Assembly: GCA_025351205.1 (NCBI GenBank)
Contig: JANXWI010000122.1
Coordinates: 1 to 11,340 of the forward strand
DNA from: Deinococcus sp.
Lineage (GTDB): Bacteria; Deinococcota; Deinococci; Deinococcales; Deinococcaceae
Length of the DNA: 11,340 nt
Reading direction: 5' to 3'
The position numbers and the translations under genes were made by a program. How positions within the stretch are numbered: the stretch's first letter is position 1; each line of letters starts with the position of its first letter. The notes beneath the pieces are model-generated. The model was not told the origin of the DNA and searched no databases. It saw only the letters and a list, made by a program, of their open reading frames with translations. Below, one piece after another: positions 6,956-11,340 of this stretch.

Positions 6956-7969
6956 TTACTGGCCCCAGCAGTTGGCGAGGCCAAACTTGCTGTCCTTGCT
7001 CGCCACGCCCATCTGGGCCTTGTCGGTGATGAGCGTCACGCCGGTGTCGGTGTAGCCCGAGACCTTCTTGCCGGTCTTGGCGTAGGCGATGCCCGCCGTC
7101 ACGCCCATGCTCGCCATCTTCAGGGGGTACTGCTGGCTGGTGGCCGAGATCACGCCCGCCACCACGTTGCGCACGCCCGCGCAGCCGCCGTCCACCGACA
7201 CGATGACCACGTCTTTTTCCTTGCCAGCGGCCTTCAGCGCCTGGTAGGCCCCGGCGGCGGCTGGCTCGTTGATGGTGTACACCAGGTTGATGTCGGGGTT
7301 CTTCTGGAGGCAGTTTTCCATGGCGGTCTGGCCCTTGGCCTGGTCACCGAAGGAGTTCTGCGAGCAGGCCACCCCGGTGTCGATCTGGTTGGCGGTCTTG
7401 GCGGTGATGCCCGCCACGCCGAAGCCCGCCAGGAAGCCGTTGTGGCGCAGGATGCCCACCGGCTGGCCGGGGTTGTAGTCCATCGCCGCGATCACCGCTT
7501 TCTTGCTGCCCATGGCCTTCTTGGCGTACTGGCCGATCAGCAGCCCGGCCTTGTAGTTGTCGGTGGCGAACAGGGCATCGACGGCGCTGGCGGGGTCGGT
7601 GGGGGTGTCGAGCGCGATCACCATGACTCCGGCGGCTCGGGCCTTGGCGAGGGCGGGCACGATTCCTTTGGAGTCGCTGGCCGTGATCAGGATGGTCTTG
7701 GCTCCGGCGGCCACCATGTTCTCAAGCGCCGTCACCTGCCCGGCGTTGTCGCCGTCGGTCTTGCCCGCGCCGCTCAGCAGCTTGGCCCCGCCAGCGGTGG
7801 CGGCCTTCTGGGCACCCTCCTTCATCTTCACGAAGAAGGGGTTGGTCTCGGTCTTGGTGATCAGCCCGATGATCGGCTGGGCACTCTGGGCAAAGGCCAG
7901 ACCAGCGGCTGCGGCAAGGGTGATGCTCACGGCGGCGATCTTCATCTTGCTGCGCTTGTTCTGTTGCAT
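6956..7969 (-). CDS. frcB: Periplasmic sugar-binding protein, FrcB-like (Peripla_BP_4)
   Basis: This 337-residue solute-binding protein has a clear signal peptide: basic N-terminus NKRSKMK, a hydrophobic core at 11-25, and predicted cleavage after AFA at residue 27. The mature part starts PIIGLITKTETNPFFVKMKEGA (32-53), typical of sugar-binding proteins of the ribose/fructose group. The segments AMENCLQKNPDINLVYTINEP (216-236) and AAAGAYQALKAAG (237-249) closely recall rhizobial FrcB. Four cysteines (202, 220, 263, 334) are unusual for the family and could form two disulfides outside the membrane. The ATG at 7969 is chosen because AGGAG lies seven bases upstream and the signal peptide starts there; an in-frame TTG six codons earlier is unlikely. 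The sugar may be fructose, mannose or ribose. It is the first gene of the transporter group. Confidence 0.88.
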   Translation of the reverse strand: MQQNKRSKMKIAAVSITLAAAAGLAFAQSAQPIIGLITKTETNPFFVKMKEGAQKAATAGGAKLLSGAGKTDGDNAGQVTALENMVAAGAKTILITASDSKGIVPALAKARAAGVMVIALDTPTDPASAVDALFATDNYKAGLLIGQYAKKAMGSKKAVIAAMDYNPGQPVGILRHNGFLAGFGVAGITAKTANQIDTGVACSQNSFGDQAKGQTAMENCLQKNPDINLVYTINEPAAAGAYQALKAAGKEKDVVIVSVDGGCAGVRNVVAGVISATSQQYPLKMASMGVTAGIAYAKTGKKVSGYTDTGVTLITDKAQMGVASKDSKFGLANCWGQ

Positions 7970-8221
7970 GGTGGGTCTCCTGTACAAAGTGAAAGGGCTT
8001 CAGGACTCCGGACGGTACGTGATGAACACGGGACTGATGAATACAGCGTTGATGTGGAAGTCGGGTCTGGCTGGTGCGGCGTCAACCTATCAACGGGGGT
8101 TCCTTTTCTCTCTATCCCTGTGGGACTGGTACAGCTCGCGCAGCGGGGGGGTGAGGGGGACGCGGGCCGGGCATCCAAAGCCCATTTTGAAGATGACCCA
8201 TGCTGGTCGGTTGACGCTGTA
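7970..8221 (-). promoter_or_regulatory. Upstream region of the sugar transporter with recurring GTTGAY motifs
   Basis: No gene is seen in these 252 bp. The motif GTTGA(T/C) occurs four times: plus strand at 8048-8053 and 8210-8215, and minus strand at 8081-8086 and 8089-8094. The middle two form a direct repeat eight or nine bases apart. Flanks extend the match: CGTTGAT (8047-8053) mirrors ATCAACG (8089-8095) at 42 bp, and GCGTCAACC (8079-8087) mirrors GGTTGACGC (8209-8217). GGGCATC (8169-8175) can pair with GATGACCC (8192-8199), a weak hairpin downstream of the AllA-like gene. A convincing -35/-10 pair was not found. The LacI-type palindrome seen at 9755 and 9849 is absent. Confidence 0.4.
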
Positions 8222-8743
8222 TTAGGGAGAAGGGCCGGAGCTGGAAGCGGCCTCGTTGCTGGGCGGTTCCAGCCTGTGCGCCGTAATATCACGCATTTCG
8301 ATGTCGTGTTCGCTGGTCTCGGCCCGCAGGATCAGCAGGAAGGTGGCGGTTTCACTCAGCGGGTAGGGTGCCCAGTGCCAGGCTCCGGGGCGCAGCAGCA
8401 CGGCCTGCCCGGCGCTGATCTCGAAGGTGCACAGGCGTCCGGGATCAATCTCGCCCGGTTCTCCGACCACCAGCAGGCTGCGTCCGGCGCTGGCGATAAA
8501 GGCTTCCGGGGTGTGCAGGTGGCGCTCGATCCGGGTCAGGGTCAGCTCTCGCCTGTGGGCGATCAGGTGTCCGGTCACGCCGCTGCCCCGAAGCCCCGAA
8601 AGGTCGGCGGTGTCGTTCCAGAAGGTGATGTCGCCGCGTTCCAGGCTGGGGACGCAGGCGGGCTGGCCCAGCAGCGTGCCGAAAGGGGCAAACGCCTCTG
8701 TGTTCAGGGGCCGGGCGTGCAGCACCGGCAGGGCCGCGCTCAC
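8222..8743 (-). CDS. AllA-like cupin protein (ureidoglycolate lyase family)
   Basis: The 173-residue protein follows the layout of E. coli AllA. PLNTEAFAPFGTLLG (12-26) matches the N-terminal PLSQEAFSAYGDVI segment. LTLTRIERHLHTPEAFIAS (68-86) matches the ELERHPLGTQAFIP core. LCTFEISAGQAVLLRPGAWHWAPYPL (104-129) matches the GVNYHRNVWHHPL region. AllA cuts ureidoglycolate to glyoxylate and urea in allantoin breakdown, but no other purine-catabolism gene is nearby, so a different small acid or sugar-derived substrate is possible. It starts with GTG inside the end of the LacI-type gene (GTGA overlap) and has no ribosome-binding site of its own, so it is coupled to the regulator. The Ser/Pro-rich tail from about 157 is probably disordered. 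Family placement is fairly sure; the reaction is not. Confidence 0.68.
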   Translation of the reverse strand: MSAALPVLHARPLNTEAFAPFGTLLGQPACVPSLERGDITFWNDTADLSGLRGSGVTGHLIAHRRELTLTRIERHLHTPEAFIASAGRSLLVVGEPGEIDPGRLCTFEISAGQAVLLRPGAWHWAPYPLSETATFLLILRAETSEHDIEMRDITAHRLEPPSNEAASSSGPSP

Positions 8744-9741
8744 GCCAGCACCGTCGCCGGGGCGGTGGACTGGCGGTAGACCATGCGGGTGGGCAGGCGC
8801 ACGCTGCCCGGCAGACTCTGGCCCGCGATCAGGCTCAGCAGATGCTGGCAGGCGAGCTGACCCAGGTCGTAGGTCGGCTGCGACACCACGCTCAGCGCCG
8901 GAGACATGGTCTGTGCCCAGCGCGAGTCGTCGAAGCCCACCAGCGACAGGTCGCCGGGAATCTCCAGGCCCAGTTCGCGGGCGGCCAGGACCGCGCCCAC
9001 GGTCATCTCGTTGTTGCCCACGAACAGCGCCGTGGGCCGCTCACGCCCGGACAGCAGCCGCAGCGCCGCCAGCCGTCCGCCCTGCTCGCGGTGGTCGCCC
9101 GGCAGCACCAGCCCGTCGTCGTAGGGCAGGCCCGCCGCCTCCAGCGCCTCGCGGTAGCCCTGAAGGCGTTCGCGGGCGGTGCTGATGTCCAGGTTGCCCA
9201 CGATCATGCCCACGTGGCGGTGCCCCAGCCCGAGCAGGTGCGCCACCGCCTCGCGCGCGCCGCTCACGTTGTCCACCATCACCGTGTGTGCGCCGTCCAG
9301 GCCGCTGGCGCGGTCCAGTTCGACGGTGGGCAGGCCAGCCACGACGCTCAGGTTTTCGCGGGTCCGGGCGGTGGGCACCACGATCAGCCCCATCGGCAGG
9401 TGGCCGTGCAGGGTTTCCAGGGCGCGGCGTTCCTTGTCCGGCTGCTCGTCGGAGTTGAACATCAGCACCGTGTAGCCCTGTGCCTCGGCGGCGTCCTGTA
9501 CGCCCTTGGCGAGCGTGGCGTGAAAGGGATTGAGAATATCGGTCACGATCAGCCCGATGGTGCGGCTGCCGCGCGTTCTCAGGCCGCGCGCCAGCACGTT
9601 GGGACGGTAGCCCAGTTCCAGCGCTGCCTGTTCCACCCGTTCACGGGTCCGCAGCGCCACCAGATCGGGGCGGTGCAGCGCCCGCGAGGCGGTGGCGGGA
9701 GACACCCCCGCAGCTCTGGCAACGTCCTGAAGTCCGATCAT
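8740..9741 (-). CDS. LacI/GalR-family transcriptional regulator of the sugar locus
   Basis: The 333-residue repressor has an N-terminal helix-turn-helix (LQDVARAAGVSPATASRAL, 4-22) and a hinge helix PNVLARGLR (47-55), whose L54 is the expected minor-groove leucine. A periplasmic-binding-like effector domain starts at TIGLIVTDILNPF (61-73) and runs to the end (for example TALFVGNNEMTVGA and SLVGFDDSRWAQ). The start is the ATG at 9739-9741, preceded by AAGGA six bases upstream; the frame is open further upstream, but that part covers the operators and lacks protein character. Two 16-bp palindromes with a central CpG in front of the gene indicate autoregulation. It overlaps the AllA-like gene by four bases and precedes the sugar transporter on the same strand. 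The effector is likely a sugar or sugar phosphate carried or made by this locus. Confidence 0.9.
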   Translation of the reverse strand: MIGLQDVARAAGVSPATASRALHRPDLVALRTRERVEQAALELGYRPNVLARGLRTRGSRTIGLIVTDILNPFHATLAKGVQDAAEAQGYTVLMFNSDEQPDKERRALETLHGHLPMGLIVVPTARTRENLSVVAGLPTVELDRASGLDGAHTVMVDNVSGAREAVAHLLGLGHRHVGMIVGNLDISTARERLQGYREALEAAGLPYDDGLVLPGDHREQGGRLAALRLLSGRERPTALFVGNNEMTVGAVLAARELGLEIPGDLSLVGFDDSRWAQTMSPALSVVSQPTYDLGQLACQHLLSLIAGQSLPGSVRLPTRMVYRQSTAPATVLA

Positions 9742-9754
9742 GAAACGTCCTTTC

Positions 9755-9770
9755 CTGCAAACGATTGCAG
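9755..9770. promoter_or_regulatory. LacI-type operator O1
   Basis: CTGCAAACGATTGCAG is a 16-bp palindrome with 7 of 8 positions symmetric and a central CpG, as LacI-family proteins prefer. It lies 13 bases upstream of the regulator ATG, in the 5' leader, where a bound repressor would block initiation or elongation. Confidence 0.75.
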
Positions 9771-9800
9771 CGGCGAGCAGAGGCCGAAACAGCGTTGGCA

Positions 9801-9840
9801 AGCATCGGGCAAGATCAAATTTGGCAGTCATGCCGATGCT
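9801..9840. repeat. Inverted repeat between the two operators
   Basis: AGCATCGG (9801-9808) is mirrored exactly by CCGATGCT (9833-9840). Allowing one bulged G, the arms extend to AGCATCGGGCA and TGCCGATGCT. The pair is centred 58 bp from O1 and 36 bp from O2, within the probable promoter of the regulator. It could be an RNA hairpin in the leader, or a second protein's binding site. Confidence 0.55.
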
Positions 9841-9848
9841 GTTCCTGA

Positions 9849-9864
9849 CTGCAATCGATTTCAG
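9849..9864. promoter_or_regulatory. LacI-type operator O2
   Basis: CTGCAATCGATTTCAG matches O1 at most positions and again has 7 of 8 symmetric positions and a central CpG. Its centre is 94 bp from that of O1, close to nine helical turns, so one repressor tetramer or two interacting dimers could loop the DNA between them. Confidence 0.72.
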
Positions 9865-9871
9865 TGTGCTG

Positions 9872-9891
9872 TGACAGAAGTTTGACAGAAG
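9872..9891. repeat. TGACAGAAG direct repeat, 11-bp period
   Basis: TGACAGAAG occurs at 9872-9880 and again at 9883-9891, about one helical turn apart, just upstream of O2. This may be an activator site for the regulator promoter, but a role is inference only. Confidence 0.4.
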
Positions 9892-10442
9892 ATGTAGGAA
9901 TCGTCAAGGGTGGGCGAGAACGGTGACGACGAAAGTAGAGGAAACAGACCTTCCGATTCGGTCCACACGGCCTTCAGGCGTGTATTCGCAGCGACTTCCA
10001 GGGTGGCGAGACAAAGTGCCCTCTCGGTGCAGCACGGGCAGGGGGCAGCGCGGGCAGGGATGCATCTTCATTGAGGGTCGCTTGTGGTGCCCGGCCTATT
10101 CCCTCCCTTCCCTGTAAACAATAGTTCGGACAGTTTTCCAGCCGCAAAGAAGGCAAATCTTGAAAACGTTGTCTGGGACGCTCGGCCCGCTCACCCCCCT
10201 CTCGTTCCGAGCTGTGCCAGTCCCAACCTTCCCCTCAAAGGGGAGGAGCTAAGAACCTCGTGCTCATCGCGTTTTTTGTGGTAACGCATTGTAATTGGCT
10301 GGACCATTGGTGAAGCCTTTTCCCATTAAAGAGGGAGAAACCTCCGTTTCAGCCAGTCCCGAGGCGTGGGTCGAGTGCTGAATCCCGGTACGTGTCGGCC
10401 CTGCTCTGCCCGCGTCCAGAGAGCGCGCCTCCCTTTCCTTTT
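9892..10442. other. Gene-poor region with several palindromes
   Basis: I see no convincing gene in these 550 bp. Codon-like character is poor in all frames, and local A+T runs are more common than in the neighbouring genes. The notable structures lie at 10174-10246. Further on, TGGCTG (10297-10302) can pair with CAGCCA near 10351, around smaller TCCC/GGGA and GGAG/CTCC arms. No clean terminator or promoter pair was recognised. Confidence 0.5.
10174..10246. repeat. Compound palindrome, candidate dispersed intergenic element
   Basis: TGGGAC-GCTCGG (10174-10185) is mirrored by CCGAGC (10207-10212) and, after seven bases, GTCCCA (10220-10225). A compact hairpin follows directly: CTTCCCCT (10228-10235), loop CAA, then AGGGGAGG (10239-10246), with one T-G pair. 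Two adjacent structures of this kind in a gene-free stretch suggest a small repeat element, but only this copy can be seen here. The T-run at 10271-10276 is too far from the hairpin to make an ordinary terminator. Confidence 0.45.
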
Positions 10443-10485
10443 CAACTGCGGTTTCCCAACTGTGGTTTCTCAACTGCGGTACAGT
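10443..10485 (+). promoter_or_regulatory. Three 14-bp tandem repeats overlapping the pxpA -10 box
   Basis: CAACTGCGGTTTCC (10443-10456), CAACTGTGGTTTCT (10457-10470) and CAACTGCGGTACAG (10471-10484) follow each other with an exact 14-bp period. The end of the third copy is changed so that TACAGT (10480-10485) forms a TANNNT -10 box, six bases before the ATG of pxpA. No consensus -35 is present, so a protein bound to the repeats may activate or repress this promoter. The message is probably leaderless. Confidence 0.65.
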
Positions 10486-10491
10486 CCCGGT

Positions 10492-11247
10492 ATGGACATC
10501 AATGCCGATGCGGGCGAGAGTTTCGGGCGCTGGGCGCTGGGTGACGACGCCGGACTGTTCCCTCACCTCACGAGCGTAAATCTGGCCCTGGGCTTTCACG
10601 CCGGAGACCCGCCGGGCATGGCCGCGTCGGTGCAGCTGGCGCGGCAGCGTGGGCTGGGCATCGGGGCGCATCCCGGCTACCCCGACCTTCAGGGCTTCGG
10701 GCGGCGGGAACTGGCGCTGTCGCCAGGCGAGATCTACGCCGCCACGCTGTATCAGCTGGGCGCACTGTCGGGGTTCCTGAAGGCCGAGGGGGCGCAGATG
10801 CAGCACGTCAAGGCGCACGGGGCGCTGTATTTCCGCATTCATGCCAACGCACAGGCGGGGCTGGCCTTCTGCCGGGCCGCGCAGCTGTTCGCGCCGGGAG
10901 CGGCGATCATGGTGCTGGCCGGGCCTGCCGGAGACGAACTGGCGACCACGGCGAGCGACCTGGGGCTGCGGGTCTGGCGAGAAGCCTTCCCAGAACGCGG
11001 CTACGCCCCGGATGGCCTGCTGGCGGCCCGAAGCCTGCCGGGCAGCAGCATCCACGACCCGCAGGAGGCGGCGCGGCGGGCGGTAGAGATGGCGCGGGGC
11101 GAGGTGCAGGCGCTGGGCGGCACACCGATTGCCATGCAGGCCGACACGCTCTGTATCCACGGCGATAATCCCGATGCGGTGCAGATTGCTCAGGCCATCC
11201 GGGCGGCGCTGGTAGACGCCGGAATTCCGGTTCAGCGCCCGGCCTGA
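10492..11247 (+). CDS. pxpA: 5-oxoprolinase subunit A, LamB/YcsF family
   Basis: The 251-residue length is normal for PxpA, which with PxpB and PxpC cleaves 5-oxoproline (pyroglutamate) to glutamate using ATP in the cytoplasm. Family blocks are present in order: MDINADAGESFG (1-12), SVNLALGFHAGDP (28-40), IGAHPGYPDL (57-66), GFGRR (68-72), YQLGAL (87-92), KAHGALY (107-113), E164 in REAFPERGY, and CIHGDNP (221-227). Two family positions differ from the usual form: L32 replaces Cys in the common NIACGFHAGD, and A108 replaces Pro in KPHGALY. The start is supported by the TACAGT box six bases upstream. PxpB and PxpC are not visible; the next frame starts directly after the stop and does not look like PxpB in the part seen. 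Confidence 0.88.
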   Translation: MDINADAGESFGRWALGDDAGLFPHLTSVNLALGFHAGDPPGMAASVQLARQRGLGIGAHPGYPDLQGFGRRELALSPGEIYAATLYQLGALSGFLKAEGAQMQHVKAHGALYFRIHANAQAGLAFCRAAQLFAPGAAIMVLAGPAGDELATTASDLGLRVWREAFPERGYAPDGLLAARSLPGSSIHDPQEAARRAVEMARGEVQALGGTPIAMQADTLCIHGDNPDAVQIAQAIRAALVDAGIPVQRPA

Positions 11248-11340
11248 ATGCGCCCCGCGCCGCTCTACCGCCGCCTGGACGAGCTGACCCCGGAGGGCAA
11301 CTCGTACCTGCACGCCTGGGCCGCCAACCTGCTGGCCGAC
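11248..11340 (+). CDS. Partial coding region running off the window, unrecognised
   Basis: An ATG directly follows the pxpA stop (TGAATG), and the frame stays open for the 31 codons available. It begins MRPAPLYRRLDELTPEGNS and continues with a helical-looking segment (YLHAWAANLLAD). The tight junction suggests it is co-transcribed with pxpA. It does not resemble the expected start of PxpB, and too little is present to name a family. Confidence 0.5.
   Translation, partial: MRPAPLYRRLDELTPEGNSYLHAWAANLLAD

Noticed and set aside
7970..7987. TTG start six codons upstream for the sugar-binding protein
   Set aside because: The ATG at 7969 has AGGAG at a proper distance and gives a standard signal peptide; the TTG codon would place the ribosome-binding site inside the gene.
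7442..8779. 445-codon plus-strand open frame across frcB, the gap and the AllA-like gene
   Set aside because: It is glycine-rich and lacks domains, and it spans two well-supported minus-strand genes and their intergenic region.
9742..9831. 30-residue N-terminal extension of the LacI-type regulator
   Set aside because: LacI proteins begin close to the helix-turn-helix, and the extension covers operator O1 and the ribosome-binding site.
10228..10276. Intrinsic terminator made of the CCCCT-caa-AGGGG hairpin and the T-run
   Set aside because: About 24 bases separate the hairpin from the T-run, too far for the usual mechanism, and no gene ends just before it.
10264..11313. Long minus-strand open frame opposite pxpA
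   Set aside because: It is antisense to a gene carrying all PxpA family motifs and has no recognisable domain.

Overview
The window looks like chromosomal DNA of a Deinococcus species. The basis is high G+C, two small conserved genes of a type I associate with Deinococcus (a DUF3809-like protein and an 87-residue neighbour), a tandem-Nudix protein, and several genes whose start codon lies only 5-7 bases after a TANNNT -10 box. That last layout is typical of the leaderless mRNAs described in Deinococcus. No rRNA, tRNA, transposase, phage gene or CRISPR array was seen. Names are from pattern recognition only; no database search was possible.

Left part (1-2300). A non-coding stretch at 1-246 carries three copies of a roughly 39-bp palindromic repeat and a separate perfect hairpin. 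Next comes a type II toxin-antitoxin pair on the minus strand, with an AbrB-type antitoxin overlapping a PIN-domain toxin by ATGA. Two direct repeats 21 bp apart, upstream of the antitoxin, are a candidate operator. Upstream on the same strand is a PLP enzyme of the O-acetylhomoserine sulfhydrylase type (metY-like).

Middle (2266-4810). A gene with two complete Nudix domains diverges from metY. It converges, with a 4-bp overlap, on a two-gene minus-strand unit: an 87-residue protein followed by a DUF3809-like protein. Divergent from that unit is a small exported protein or lipoprotein. Its stop codon sits in the loop of a perfect 15-bp stem that separates it from the transporter operon.

Right-centre (4808-9900). 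This is a same-strand sugar-uptake locus on the minus strand. In transcription order it holds a LacI-family regulator, an AllA-like (ureidoglycolate lyase family) cupin protein overlapping it by GTGA, a 252-bp gap, an FrcB-like sugar-binding protein, a 346-bp gap with a strong hairpin, an FrcC-like permease and an FrcA-like ATPase. Two near-perfect 16-bp LacI-type palindromes with a central CpG lie 94 bp apart in front of the regulator, in helical phase for looping. An additional inverted repeat lies between them. No copy of that operator is visible in front of the sugar-binding protein.

Right end (9900-11340). About 550 bp without a convincing gene contain several palindromes and may be a dispersed element. 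Three 14-bp tandem repeats follow, the last one forming the -10 box of a LamB/YcsF (pxpA, 5-oxoprolinase subunit A) gene. A reading frame starting directly after the pxpA stop runs off the window and was not recognised.

I found no clear case of a wholly new system. The items most worth checking are the LacI/AllA-like/transporter locus with its loop-type operators, the palindromic repeat family at the left end, the tandem repeats at the pxpA promoter, and the tandem Nudix fusion.
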